Shown here: piece after piece, positions 1 through 7,902 of the stretch
Layout: each line of letters opens with the position of its first letter
Numbering within the stretch: the stretch's first letter is position 1
Source: an uncultured Aquimarina sp.
Lineage (GTDB): Bacteria; Bacteroidota; Bacteroidia; Flavobacteriales; Flavobacteriaceae
Direction: 5' to 3'
DNA: 64,000 bases
Assembly: GCA_947500845.1 (NCBI GenBank)
Contig: CANMTP010000002.1
Span: 433,803-497,802, forward strand
Notes under the pieces: generated by a model
The model's database searches: none
Seen by the model: only the letters and a program-made list of their open reading frames with translations
What the model was told of the DNA's origin: nothing
Translations under genes and position numbers: made by a program

Positions 1-456
1 TTGACTCACGCCTATTCTAAAACTACCGGTGATTAGTTTAGTAAATACAAATCGTTCATAATAATCGAGTTTTTCCAGATTGTTCAGCAAATATTCCTTT
101 TTTTGCTGATCATCTTTTTTTTTCAAATCGATAATCTCTTCTAAGTACTGAGTTAATGTTTTTTCTGTACTTTTTTCTGAAGGAGGCGCAACTAATGCAA
201 TAGTTTCTGCCAAATCACCTACAATATGATAAGATTCTTCAAACAACCAAAGCGGAATATTAGCTAACTCTGAAGCCCAAGTTCTCAATAAAGTTGTATT
301 TACCGGCCGGGGAGGTCGCCGATGGGAAAGTATAGCAATGGTCCAAACCTTATCGGTGTCTGGAGCATTTTCAAAATAAGATGCCAATGCATCAACCTTT
401 ACATTGGTTTTGTTTGTGCTGTCTAATTTTTTGATTAATTCTGCAAAGCGCTTCAT
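1..456 (-). CDS. ATP-dependent DNA ligase, N-terminal part (runs off the window)
   Basis: Only the first 152 codons are present; the gene continues past the left edge. The translation begins MKRFAELIKKLDSTNKTN and continues with an alpha-helical region (HRRPPRPVNTTLLRTWA, then a FTKLITGSFRIGVS stretch). This is the N-terminal non-catalytic domain of the ATP-dependent ligases found beside Lhr-type helicases and ligase-associated exonucleases; the nucleotidyl-transferase lysine would lie outside the window. The start is fixed by a four-base ATGA overlap with the stop of the upstream exonuclease, which implies translational coupling. A role in DNA end repair follows from the family and the neighbour. 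The family call is good, but the catalytic half cannot be checked here. Confidence 0.82.
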   Translation of the reverse strand, partial: MKRFAELIKKLDSTNKTNVKVDALASYFENAPDTDKVWTIAILSHRRPPRPVNTTLLRTWASELANIPLWLFEESYHIVGDLAETIALVAPPSEKSTEKTLTQYLEEIIDLKKKDDQQKKEYLLNNLEKLDYYERFVFTKLITGSFRIGVSQ

Positions 457-1478
457 ATGTTTTCTTCGATCTCTTTTTTGGTTTCAAGCTCAGCCAACTC
501 CCCTTCATATTGTGTCTTCTCGGTTCGCGCATCATAACCCAATTCTCTAAGGTAACGTGAAAAAATATCAGTATACCCGTGGGTGCTAATGATTTTTTCT
601 GCCCCTGTTTCTTTAATTGCAGTAAGTAGCCCTTGCCAATCACAATGATCAGAAAGCACAAAACCTTTATCGATTGCACGACGTCGGCGTGCCCCACGAA
701 ATGTCATCCAGCCACTAGCCGAAGCTGTAACGTAAGGCACCATCTTTCGAATCCAGGTGCTACCATGAGCACTTGGCGGTGCAAGTACCATATTTCCATT
801 AAGTTCTTCTTTTTTCGTTTCTCTGGTAATTAAAGTAGTTTCGGGAAAATCGACCATCGGGCGAATTACTTTGGTCATGTTTTCGATAGCTCCATGCGTA
901 TAAATTTTCCCAATAGAAGCATCTAGATGTTTTAATAACCGCTGTGCTTTGCCGAGTGAATATCCAAAAAGCACAGAAGTTTTTCTTTCAGCTTTATTAG
1001 ATGCCCACCATTCATTGATATCGGCAAATACTTGCTCTTGGGGAATCCACTTAAAGGCAGGCAGGCCAAAAGTACATTCTGTAATGAATGTATGACATTT
1101 TACAGGTTCATAAGGTACAGAAATCCCATCATCTTCTATTTTATAGTCTCCTGTAAACACCCATACCTCTCCTTTGTGTTCAACTCTTATTTGAGAACTT
1201 CCTATTATATGACCTGCAGGATAAAAAGAAAAGGTTACATTATTAATGGTAAATGTTTCTCTGTATTCTTTACCACTTACATTAATTTCTCCTAATCTAT
1301 GCTTGATGATTGGTACATTCGTTGTATGCGTAATATATTGTTTATGACCCCAACGACTATGGTCGGCATGACCATGCGTAATAATAGCTTTATCTACAGG
1401 ACGCCAAGGATCGAGGTAAACATCTGCCGCTTCACAATAAATTCCGTTTTCATTAAATACGAGAAGTGGCGTTTTCAT
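453..1478 (-). CDS. Ligase-associated DNA exonuclease (MBL-fold)
   Basis: This 341-residue protein belongs to the metallo-beta-lactamase/beta-CASP group that also includes mRNA 3'-end processing nucleases, in the subfamily encoded next to an ATP-dependent ligase. The metal motif is ITHGHADHSRWG (His35, His37, Asp39, His40), followed by the PAGHIIGSSQIRVE segment, FTGDYK, and a C-terminal STHGYTDIFSRYL histidine motif. It probably trims DNA ends before the ligase seals them; that role comes from genome context in the family, not from this sequence. Its stop overlaps the ligase start by four bases, so the two form an operon. Length is normal. Confidence 0.9.
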   Translation of the reverse strand: MKTPLLVFNENGIYCEAADVYLDPWRPVDKAIITHGHADHSRWGHKQYITHTTNVPIIKHRLGEINVSGKEYRETFTINNVTFSFYPAGHIIGSSQIRVEHKGEVWVFTGDYKIEDDGISVPYEPVKCHTFITECTFGLPAFKWIPQEQVFADINEWWASNKAERKTSVLFGYSLGKAQRLLKHLDASIGKIYTHGAIENMTKVIRPMVDFPETTLITRETKKEELNGNMVLAPPSAHGSTWIRKMVPYVTASASGWMTFRGARRRRAIDKGFVLSDHCDWQGLLTAIKETGAEKIISTHGYTDIFSRYLRELGYDARTEKTQYEGELAELETKKEIEENI

Positions 1479-1529
1479 TTTTAATTTAAAATTAATCGTT
1501 TTATAATCGAAACATGTGCTCTAAAGCAT

Positions 1530-1940
1530 TTAAGATGAGTATTGAAAAAAGCTTATTATAAAAATCACTGTCCATAGTATCGTGCGTAACCAATTTTTAT
1601 TAGTCAATTTATGTAATAAATTACGATCAACAATACCAAATGAAATATCGTTATGAATTGGTACAAATTGAAGAAAAGTAGATCCCCACATCATCATAAC
1701 TAATACTAAGCTAATAATGTTAAGGGAAGTTAGATCTCTGAAAACTTGTACAATTACCAGACTTAACTGACCAATCATTAGTGGCATTACTACTATAGCA
1801 ATTCTATTGATATACTTTTTATGCCACCTCATTAGATCTTCCCTCTTATACTCAGAAAAACTAGGATAAATAACAAGTTGTACTATCCAAATTAAAACGA
1901 GTAATCCAAAATCGAAAAGTAATCTTATAGTTTCTAACAA
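1530..1940 (-). CDS. Four-helix integral membrane protein of unknown function
   Basis: The 136-residue protein is almost entirely hydrophobic, with about four membrane helices (roughly residues 5-27, 46-66, 75-92, 116-133). The first helix is followed by a YPSFSEYKREDLMRWHKKY segment and the third by QFVPIHNDI. This layout, a helix then a P-x-F motif and a Trp-His basic loop, resembles small DUF1772-like membrane proteins, but the match is loose. It sits 51 bp upstream of the exonuclease on the same strand and may be co-transcribed. No function is assigned. Confidence 0.7.
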   Translation of the reverse strand: MLETIRLLFDFGLLVLIWIVQLVIYPSFSEYKREDLMRWHKKYINRIAIVVMPLMIGQLSLVIVQVFRDLTSLNIISLVLVMMMWGSTFLQFVPIHNDISFGIVDRNLLHKLTNKNWLRTILWTVIFIISFFQYSS

Positions 1941-1942
1941 AA

Positions 1943-2113
1943 TTAATGGCTTTTTAAAGCTTCAATTTGTTTCAAAATTTCCTCTGCCTCCGCATATTTT
2001 TTATCGCTTTCTGCGCGATTAATACTTGACAACTCGTGCCATTGACCCATCAATTTTTCATACTTTTTTTGTAGCACCTCTTTCTCTGTTTTCTTTTTGA
2101 ATAATCCGAACAT
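1943..2113 (-). CDS. Lacal_2735 family small protein
   Basis: A 56-codon gene beginning MFGLFKKKTEKEVLQKKYEKLM and ending EEILKQIEALKSH. The MFGLFKKK start, a WHELSSINRAESDKKYAEAEEIL helix and the length match the small charged proteins named Lacal_2735 family, common in Flavobacteriia and of unknown function. It is probably a short amphipathic helix followed by a coiled coil. It is separated by 2 bp from the downstream membrane-protein gene and follows folE by 29 bp. The family is recognised; the function is unknown. Confidence 0.72.
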   Translation of the reverse strand: MFGLFKKKTEKEVLQKKYEKLMGQWHELSSINRAESDKKYAEAEEILKQIEALKSH

Positions 2114-2142
2114 CGTTTTAGTTTTTTTAGGTAACTCTTTAA

Positions 2143-2892
2143 TTAATCATTGAGATAATTTTGCAGCTCTGCTATTTTAGCAGGTGTATTAAAAACTCCA
2201 CCATAATATGAGGTAACAGTAGCCGATGACTCATCTTTTATACCTCTCGAAGATACACAGAGGTGTTTCGCATCAATAATTACCGCTACATCTTCTGTAT
2301 TTAAAGTTTGTTTTAACTCGAGAGCGATTTGATTTGTTAAACGCTCTTGTACCTGAGGTCGCTTGGCAAAATATTGCACGATTCTATTTAGTTTTGATAA
2401 ACCAATCACTTTTCCAGAAGAAATGTAAGCCAAATGAGCTTTTCCAACGATAGGTACAAAATGATGCTCGCAATTAGAATAAAATGTAATATTTTTCTCT
2501 ACCAGCATTTGCTGATACTTATATTTATTATCAAATAAAGCAACTTTGGGCTTGTTTTTTGGATTTAGTCCAGAGAAGATTTCATCAATATACATTTTTG
2601 CGACACGATTTGGAGTCCCTCTAAGTGAATCGTCTGAGAGGTCTAATCCCATAACGTCCATAATTTCAGCAAATAATTCTGCTATTCGTATCTTCTTATC
2701 ATCATCAGACATTTCGAAAGCATTTTGCTTTAAGGGTGTATCAATACCCGTATACATATGATCATCTCCTATCTCTTCGTCTGTAAACCCGTTTACATAT
2801 GAGGTACGACCATTATATTTTATTTGGGTTCCATTTTCAATTTCCATAGCATTTTTTTTCATAGAAATCAAAGCTACGAAATTGTTTAACAA
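2143..2892 (-). CDS. folE: GTP cyclohydrolase I
   Basis: Converts GTP to 7,8-dihydroneopterin triphosphate, the first step of folate/pterin synthesis, in the cytoplasm. The zinc and catalytic motif CEHHFVPIVGKAHLAYI is present (Cys141, His143, His144), together with the third zinc ligand Cys212 in IDAKHLCVSSRGI and the substrate-loop motif KRPQVQERLT. The coordinates give the longest form. Internal ATGs at 2862 and 2847 are likelier starts, because the family's N-terminus is usually shorter and a perfect Bacteroidota -7 box (TAGCTTTG, minus strand, 2869-2876) lies inside the long form. It is the first gene of a run continuing to Lacal_2735. The function is secure; the start is not. Confidence 0.93.
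   Translation of the reverse strand: MLNNFVALISMKKNAMEIENGTQIKYNGRTSYVNGFTDEEIGDDHMYTGIDTPLKQNAFEMSDDDKKIRIAELFAEIMDVMGLDLSDDSLRGTPNRVAKMYIDEIFSGLNPKNKPKVALFDNKYKYQQMLVEKNITFYSNCEHHFVPIVGKAHLAYISSGKVIGLSKLNRIVQYFAKRPQVQERLTNQIALELKQTLNTEDVAVIIDAKHLCVSSRGIKDESSATVTSYYGGVFNTPAKIAELQNYLND
2869..2876 (-). promoter_or_regulatory. Candidate -7 element for folE
   Basis: On the minus strand this reads TAGCTTTG, an exact match to the Bacteroidota -7 consensus TAnnTTTG. It sits 6 bp before the ATG at 2862 and 21 bp before the ATG at 2847. No convincing TTTG -33 element is found at the usual distance, so the call rests on the octamer alone. If real, it makes the longest folE reading frame too long. Confidence 0.35.
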
Positions 2893-2944
2893 TTTATGCT
2901 AAACATTAAACAAAAATTAACAAATACCTTTTGATTTTAAGTCG

Positions 2945-2967
2945 TTGGGATATCTTTCCTATCCCAA
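2945..2967. repeat. Perfect 8-bp inverted repeat (hairpin) upstream of folE
   Basis: The arms TTGGGATA and TATCCCAA are separated by a 7-base loop. No T-tract follows on either strand, so it does not look like a standard terminator. It lies in the 229-bp gap between the outer-membrane protein gene and folE, about 55 bp ahead of the longest folE start. It may be an operator or an mRNA hairpin; the function is unknown. Confidence 0.4.
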
Positions 2968-3061
2968 GACAGACTCAAAATAACTGAAATTTAAATATTT
3001 AGTTTCTCTCAAACTTTATTTTAAGAGTATTCTTAGTTAGAAATAGTACCTCATAGAATTT

Positions 3062-3104
3062 AAAACCACCTTAAAACTTTCTTGTTAGCAATAGAGGTGG
3101 TTAA
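3062..3104 (-). terminator. Rho-independent terminator after the outer-membrane protein gene
   Basis: On the minus strand, arms AACCACCT and AGGTGGTT flank a loop of about 22 bases and are followed by a short T-rich tail (TTTTAAA). It starts about 20 bp past the stop of the gene at 3122-3649. The stem is strong; the long loop and short T-tract lower confidence. Confidence 0.5.
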
Positions 3105-3121
3105 TAAACTCAACAAAAACA

Positions 3122-3649
3122 CTAAAACTTATACCCTATTCCAAACTGAATTGAGCCTAGACTTGCCCCGTCCAAATCAATTAGTCTATAGCCAGCAAAT
3201 ATTGGAAACTTGCCCTTGAACATATAGGTTGCCCTTGGCGAAGCATAAAAACCACCGTCGTCGCCATCATTAACGCCAAAGGCATATCCAATATCGGTAC
3301 CTACCAGGAAATTAGTAAACGGTGAAAATCTTAAACTTCCGGCCAATGGTATAAACTGTGCATCATCAAGTTCTACCTCTCCCAGACCTGCAATATTGAC
3401 TTCCTCACCAAAATAATTGGCAAAACCAGTTGTAACACCTACAAAGAAGCGTTCTGAAACACCGTATAAATAGAACAGGTCAAGACCCATGTTCGAGGAA
3501 TAAGAATCCTCGAAATCCCCAACTGTCACTCCTGCGTTAAGGCCAATACCAAAATTGTGTGTTCCCTTCGCTACATCTTGCACTTGCGCAAGAGAGATAC
3601 TCGTAAACGCCATAAAGGCTACTGATAAAATTGCTACTTTACTTTTCAT
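3122..3649 (-). CDS. Outer-membrane beta-barrel protein (OmpW/porin-like)
   Basis: A 175-residue precursor with a clear Sec signal peptide (MKSKVAILSVAFMAFTSISLAQ). It is followed by alternating beta strands rich in Gly, Phe and Tyr (NFGIGLNAGVTVGDF, LDLFYLYGVSERFFVGVTTGF, VGTDIGYAFGVN, YASPRATYMFKGKFPIFAGYRLID) and ends in an aromatic C-terminus (IQFGIGYKF) typical of barrel insertion signals. Size fits an eight-stranded barrel. The substrate is unknown. It is transcribed alone downstream of the Fe-S protein gene and has its own hairpin terminator. Confidence 0.72.
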   Translation of the reverse strand: MKSKVAILSVAFMAFTSISLAQVQDVAKGTHNFGIGLNAGVTVGDFEDSYSSNMGLDLFYLYGVSERFFVGVTTGFANYFGEEVNIAGLGEVELDDAQFIPLAGSLRFSPFTNFLVGTDIGYAFGVNDGDDGGFYASPRATYMFKGKFPIFAGYRLIDLDGASLGSIQFGIGYKF

Positions 3650-3750
3650 TTTAATCTAAATTTTATTTTTAACATTATCTATTTTCGTTCTTATAGTCAA
3701 CAAAGAGCTCTTTGTTATGCTCGTAATCTCCAAAACTGAATCGGTTGTAG

Positions 3751-4716
3751 TTACGGATTTGACGCCTCCCTGTCTTGATGCATGAAAAACGTTTCCTTAA
3801 TTTTGTGATAGTTGCCCATAATAAAAGGACATGTAGAAATGCATTTGCTGCAATTTTTTGAAAATTCTGGCGCACATTTTTCGCGGTCTATGAACTGGGG
3901 ATAGCCGTCGTCCAAGATTTTGGTCTCTCTATAAATCGCTTTACCAGGGCATTGTTCAACACAATGGTTGCAGGTATCACAAAAATCCCTTACCCATAGG
4001 TGTTCGTTGTCTTTTAAGGTTTTCAATGGAAGATTCTCCATATCCAAAAAGATAGCCGCCAAACGCATTGAAGGTCCAAATTCTGGCGCAATTAGAATAC
4101 CATTCTTTCCCACCGCACCAATACCTGCATCTTGTGCCACAGGAACCGTCATTATATCACCACCTATGGCTGGTGATGGGTGACAATTATATCCCATATC
4201 CCTAATGAATTTTGCCAAAATATTTACCGCCTGGCCTAACTCTGAGTAGGTACGCCATATTTCCTTGGTAGCTTCTTTTGAGGGATTGGTTTTTATGGCC
4301 GTTCTATTCATTTCCATGGCGAGTATCATTGCGTTTTCGTAAAGAATCTCAAAATCTTTATAAATAAAATCTGGATTCACTTTTGTGTACCCAATCTTGG
4401 ATATTCCCAATTCTTTTGCATACTCTTCAATTTGCTTTAATTGGTTTTGTGAGATTATTTTCTTGCCAGTTTTAGGATTTTTATTGAGTTGGGATGCGCT
4501 TTGGTACATTTCACGTAGCGATATCCAAAGGGATTTTCCAACGACTCTAAAACTGTTAAGTTTACTTGCTAGGCTGCCATACTGTATCAAAAGCGTAGGG
4601 ATGATAACTGGAAGACGAGCATTTGAACTGGCCTTAACGGGTTTTTCGCCTTTTGGCATCCAAAAGGAAGAGCGTAAGAAAAACGGGGGTCGTCGAATTA
4701 TTCTATATAGTTTCAT
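3751..4716 (-). CDS. Reductive-dehalogenase-like 4Fe-4S protein
   Basis: A 321-residue protein with a core like the RdhA/QueG cobamide Fe-S enzymes: PSPAIGGDIMTVPVAQDAGIGAVGKNG then LIAPEFGPSMRLA (about residues 181-220). Two 4Fe-4S sites follow: Cys246, 249, 252, 256 and Cys281, 289, 292, 296. Known RdhA enzymes remove halide from organohalides; relatives reduce other substrates, so the reaction here is unproven. It is shorter than respiratory RdhA proteins (about 450-500 residues), and no typical Tat motif is seen in the basic N-terminus, suggesting a cytoplasmic enzyme. It lies in the same minus-strand run as a deiodinase-like gene at 7164-7859. The start is the first ATG of an open frame and may be a little long. 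Confidence 0.75.
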   Translation of the reverse strand: MKLYRIIRRPPFFLRSSFWMPKGEKPVKASSNARLPVIIPTLLIQYGSLASKLNSFRVVGKSLWISLREMYQSASQLNKNPKTGKKIISQNQLKQIEEYAKELGISKIGYTKVNPDFIYKDFEILYENAMILAMEMNRTAIKTNPSKEATKEIWRTYSELGQAVNILAKFIRDMGYNCHPSPAIGGDIMTVPVAQDAGIGAVGKNGILIAPEFGPSMRLAAIFLDMENLPLKTLKDNEHLWVRDFCDTCNHCVEQCPGKAIYRETKILDDGYPQFIDREKCAPEFSKNCSKCISTCPFIMGNYHKIKETFFMHQDREASNP

Positions 4717-4807
4717 TTTCTTGATTCATTTTAGTGTTCTTTTATGGCTTTTCTTGAGGATAAACACGTTGGCTGTTTCATTACTTTTGATACTCTTAGC
4801 TTTTCCA

Positions 4808-5257
4808 TCACAACACAAATTTTAGCGTTATCTCTTTAGCGTTTTCGTTGAGTTTAAACTTGCACTTTTTAAAGGATGATTTGCCCATACTGGTCATATT
4901 GAATTCACCTACGGGTTCTTTAGGAAATCCGATAAAATTATTGTCTAACTTCCCATTGCCATTTTCATCCTTAAAAAAGGTAATTGCATAAGTCCCATAG
5001 GGAATATCTGTAAAGGTGTAGGATGCCTTGGTTTTGTAATCACTTACTTTTCCGACCTTATAAGCTTTATCCTTTTCCTTGGGGAATCCTTCATCAGTTT
5101 TGTAAATCAGGAAATAGATGTTCCCTTTCACTTCTTCTATTTCAGTTGCGTTTACTGTGATGCTTCCTGTTTGCGCTGAAGCCTGCGCCGAGCAAGGTCG
5201 AGGTGCGAAAGCAAAACTTAAAAGCGTCATTGCTGCGATAAAAATTGTCTTTTTCAT
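4808..5257 (-). CDS. DUF2141 domain-containing exported protein
   Basis: A 149-residue precursor with a signal peptide (MKKTIFIAAMTLLSFAFAPRPCSAQ) and one DUF2141 domain. Recognisable family segments are GNIYFLIYKTDEGFP, YTFTDIPYGTYAITFFKDENGNGKLDNNFIGFPKEPVGE and a C-terminal KEITLKFVL strand. The DENGNGKLD loop resembles a calcium-binding turn. The fold is predicted to be an Ig-like beta sandwich; the function is unknown. It lies 18 bp downstream of the DoxX gene on the same strand, so it is probably in the same operon. Confidence 0.85.
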   Translation of the reverse strand: MKKTIFIAAMTLLSFAFAPRPCSAQASAQTGSITVNATEIEEVKGNIYFLIYKTDEGFPKEKDKAYKVGKVSDYKTKASYTFTDIPYGTYAITFFKDENGNGKLDNNFIGFPKEPVGEFNMTSMGKSSFKKCKFKLNENAKEITLKFVL

Positions 5258-5275
5258 AGTTATAGAGTTATTGAA

Positions 5276-5662
5276 TTAAAATGTTCTTCCTTTTTCGATA
5301 GCAAAGAATTCAGGTTTTTCAAATCGCATCCCAATCCATAATAAGACCATAACTACTATCCCTGGAATTACTGGTTTATGCGCTGCCCATTCTGCGGCAA
5401 TAATGCCGCCCGTATAGGCCACAACGAGAAGAAACCCGATGTTTCTTGTCTTTGGGATTAAGAAAACCAGCACACATAGTAATTCTATAATCCCAACGAG
5501 AAAGGTCATATGCCCCATACCGGCAGCTTCCATATTATTGACCATAAAGCTCATACCAATGACCTTCGGAACCGCGGTTATTATTAATAGCAATATTGGG
5601 ATAACCCAGATAAAGCGCCATTTACTTTTTTTGTCATTCATTGCGTCAAGTGATTTGTTCAT
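5276..5662 (-). CDS. DoxX-family membrane protein
   Basis: A 128-residue protein with four hydrophobic helices and family features: a first helix ending in AVPKVIGMSFMVNNMEAAGM, then VGIIELLCVLVFLIPKTRNIGFLLVVAYTGGIIAAEW. DoxX-like proteins are small quinone- or redox-associated membrane proteins; the precise activity is unclear for most. It sits between a K+ channel gene and a DUF2141 gene with short gaps (39 bp and 18 bp), downstream of a TetR regulator. A hydrophilic N-terminal tail (NKSLDAMNDKKSK) contains a second possible start. Confidence 0.83.
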   Translation of the reverse strand: MNKSLDAMNDKKSKWRFIWVIPILLLIITAVPKVIGMSFMVNNMEAAGMGHMTFLVGIIELLCVLVFLIPKTRNIGFLLVVAYTGGIIAAEWAAHKPVIPGIVVMVLLWIGMRFEKPEFFAIEKGRTF

Positions 5663-5701
5663 TACTTTTGTTTTTAAGATTAATGTTTATTTAATATTTC
5701 T

Positions 5702-6046
5702 TTATCGATGTTTAGTTTCATCTGCCTTTTTAGATAGTATATTTAAGGCTGCCTTCCTGTGCTCATAAAAGACCGTTACAAAGTTTAGTATGATACCCAA
5801 ACCACCAAGAATATAGAACGTGGTGAAAATTTTGGTAAACGGTATCGTAGGGTGTATATCGCCATATCCTATAGTACTCAGGGTCATCACCGAAAAATAG
5901 TAGGAATCCACCCAATCCCAGCCTTCAGCAAAATGGAATACCACAGTACCTATCCCAATAAAACATAATAGTATCAAAGTCAACCCACCAAAGTTCTTCA
6001 GCCTAAAGAAAGCTGTGATATGTAAGAAAAATCTAATCATCTTCAA
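5702..6046 (-). CDS. Two-helix potassium-channel protein
   Basis: A 114-residue pore module with TM1 (about 19-40), a pore helix and selectivity filter TLSTIGYGDIHP (Thr58-Ile-Gly-Tyr-Gly-Asp63), and TM2 (about 70-92). There is no RCK or cyclic-nucleotide domain, so it is a minimal KcsA-like ion channel of the inner membrane. Its first 14 bp overlap the end of the upstream TetR gene, which implies coupled expression. A nucleotide cyclase is encoded 2.8 kb upstream in the same direction, but no cyclic-nucleotide sensor is fused here. Confidence 0.85.
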   Translation of the reverse strand: MKMIRFFLHITAFFRLKNFGGLTLILLCFIGIGTVVFHFAEGWDWVDSYYFSVMTLSTIGYGDIHPTIPFTKIFTTFYILGGLGIILNFVTVFYEHRKAALNILSKKADETKHR

Positions 6047-6611
6047 GGTGTATTAGGTAACCGTGCACTAGAAAAAGTAAGGTATCGACAAAGGTTTTGG
6101 ATTGCGTATTTTTAAGTTGATCGGCAGGCGTGTTCAGGTAGTGACTTTCCAACGAGCCTATGATGTAATCAGCAATATGGATATTCGTCTTTCCTCTATG
6201 TAAGAGATTCTGTTCAAAAGGAATCAAGGCTTTGAGCATATAGTTTTCAAAAACGGAAAGGCGCAAATCAAAATACTGTTCTTGCATAGAGCTTGAATCC
6301 TTTGACTGAATATACCACCTTGACATTCTAATTTCCCAAACGGATCTGTCGACGGCATAGATATACTTCATTAAAATATCGACTTCGCCATCCGAGCCAT
6401 TATTGATACTCTGAAAACGGCGTAGTACAATATCTTTATAGTTTGAGAAAACGGCATCCAAGAGTTCGTTTTTGGACTTGAAATATTTATAAATCGTTTT
6501 CTTACTACAACCTAGGTCCGACGCAAGAGCGTCAACCGTGTAGGACTGCCCGGCCGGTTTTATAAATTGTTCCATACAGGCCTGAAGTATCTTATTGCGG
6601 GAATTTGTCAT
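6033..6611 (-). CDS. TetR/AcrR-family transcriptional regulator
   Basis: A 192-residue repressor-type protein. The N-terminal helix-turn-helix is clear: ILQACMEQFIKPAGQSYTVDALASDLGCSKKTIYKYFKSKNELLDAVF (about residues 8-55). The C-terminal ligand domain is divergent. It overlaps the ion-channel gene by 14 bp and follows the membrane-protein gene 6672-7154 by 60 bp. It is a likely local regulator of the DoxX/channel/deiodinase-like run; the ligand is unknown. No clear operator palindrome was recognised in the 60-bp upstream gap. Confidence 0.9.
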   Translation of the reverse strand: MTNSRNKILQACMEQFIKPAGQSYTVDALASDLGCSKKTIYKYFKSKNELLDAVFSNYKDIVLRRFQSINNGSDGEVDILMKYIYAVDRSVWEIRMSRWYIQSKDSSSMQEQYFDLRLSVFENYMLKALIPFEQNLLHRGKTNIHIADYIIGSLESHYLNTPADQLKNTQSKTFVDTLLFLVHGYLIHLEDD

Positions 6612-6671
6612 TGTCCAGTTGTTTATTCTATTCTTTGATGATGAATTATTATTATTAAGGCCTTTTACAGC

Positions 6672-7154
6672 TTATTGAAGAAAAACAACTATAAGTTGCA
6701 ATGGCCAAGAAATTATTGCTACAAGCAAACCAACGTGATGCAATTGTGCCAGCCGAATCACACCACGGTTTAGCACTTTATATTCAGCGTTCGAATCGAT
6801 TTTGGCAACACCATCTATCCTGTTTTTCAGATGAAATATGAGATATCCAAGTCCGGAAAAGAATATGACCAATAGTACGAGTGACATCGCACTTTTTAGC
6901 AAAAAATACTGATAGATAATAAGGGTCGCTGAGCCTAACATTGAAGTTACCATTGTGGGCGGCAATAGGGTTATCAAACGTTTTAACTGACCATGGATAC
7001 TTCGCATCAGCGATTCGTTGGGGAAGATTTTCTTTGAAGATGACATATAGCGCCAGATAGGCTTTTCTATCATCGACAGCACATAAAATATCCCAGTAGC
7101 ATAGGAAAGTAATAAGATTATTAGGTAAGGAATAAGCGTTTTCATCATATTCAT
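6672..7154 (-). CDS. Integral membrane protein, possibly DUF1772-like
   Basis: A 160-residue protein with four predicted helices (about 7-27, 66-88, 90-108, 136-157). Between helices 1 and 2 is a basic stretch, MIEKPIWRYMSSSKKIFPNESLMRSIHGQLKRL. The layout of helix, loop with a conserved-looking His, then three helices is like anthrone-oxygenase/DUF1772 proteins, but no diagnostic motif is certain. It lies 9 bp downstream of the deiodinase-like gene, so the two are almost certainly co-transcribed. MNMMK offers two near-equal starts. Confidence 0.65.
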   Translation of the reverse strand: MNMMKTLIPYLIILLLSYATGIFYVLSMIEKPIWRYMSSSKKIFPNESLMRSIHGQLKRLITLLPPTMVTSMLGSATLIIYQYFLLKSAMSLVLLVIFFSGLGYLIFHLKNRIDGVAKIDSNAEYKVLNRGVIRLAQLHHVGLLVAIISWPLQLIVVFLQ

Positions 7155-7163
7155 TTTTAAAGA

Positions 7164-7859
7164 TTAATAAAGGTTTCCGGCTTTCCAATGCTTCCAAAGC
7201 AGTCCTGGCAATTGCACTACAAAATCATAGAGCGACACCCAACCGCCTTTAAGAAGCGTTGTAAACGATTGTGCGAGACCAGGTTTTGCCGGTCTAAATT
7301 TCAAATCTTCCGTCGGTTTTTTATGAAGAAGATTGGTTAGGATATCTCCCAGGTAATCTGTATTGTTCCATGGTTTTACGAACAGGATAGCGCCATCGGT
7401 ATCGATGACATAAACACTATTTGGAAGTTTCCCATATATCTCATGTGCTTCCCCGTCAATGTCATCGACTAGTATGGTTCTTTTGTCATCATAAAAGCGG
7501 GCAGCTTCTTTTGCTGCAGAAACTTTTTCGTCAAAATCTTTATGGCATGAAATATTATTACCAGGATGGGCCTCACGTACATAGAGAACGACGAAATTGA
7601 ACTCTGGATATTTACGGGCCAGCTCTTGCATCGGGGTAACGTGTCCGGCATACATAGGACAGGTAATACTACCCATTTCTACGACTAGAGGCTTATCTAA
7701 AAAATCGGATAACCTCTTTTTTTGACCCTGTATACTCAAAAATTCAAAATCCTGGTATGTATCCCCTTCCTTTAATCCCGTAAAATCCCTGAACTGATAG
7801 AACTTTGCCTTAAAGTTGGAATAATTGTAATCACTTTTTGTTACTTCTATAGTTTTCAT
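7164..7859 (-). CDS. Iodothyronine-deiodinase-like thiol protein (Cys form)
   Basis: A 231-residue thioredoxin-fold protein. Residues 59-73 read VVEMGSITCPMYAGH, matching the deiodinase active site GSxTU with Cys67 in place of selenocysteine. About 25 residues later comes VLYVREAHPGNN, the deiodinase YIxEAH motif with its conserved His. Animal deiodinases remove iodine from thyroid hormone; bacterial homologues are mostly uncharacterised, so dehalogenation or peroxiredoxin-like thiol chemistry are both possible. No signal peptide is visible; the C-terminal 50 residues are an extra amphipathic tail ending WKHWKAGNLY. It is 9 bp upstream of a membrane-protein gene, in the same run as a reductive-dehalogenase-like gene. 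Confidence 0.8.
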   Translation of the reverse strand: MKTIEVTKSDYNYSNFKAKFYQFRDFTGLKEGDTYQDFEFLSIQGQKKRLSDFLDKPLVVEMGSITCPMYAGHVTPMQELARKYPEFNFVVLYVREAHPGNNISCHKDFDEKVSAAKEAARFYDDKRTILVDDIDGEAHEIYGKLPNSVYVIDTDGAILFVKPWNNTDYLGDILTNLLHKKPTEDLKFRPAKPGLAQSFTTLLKGGWVSLYDFVVQLPGLLWKHWKAGNLY

Positions 7860-7902
7860 ATGTTTCAGTTTTAAATAAATGTTTTTATTTTTTTTAGTTT
7901 AC

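Noticed and set aside
3675..3875. 66-codon minus-strand frame near the Fe-S gene's 3' end
   Set aside because: Mostly overlaps the Fe-S protein gene in another frame; no family or start support.
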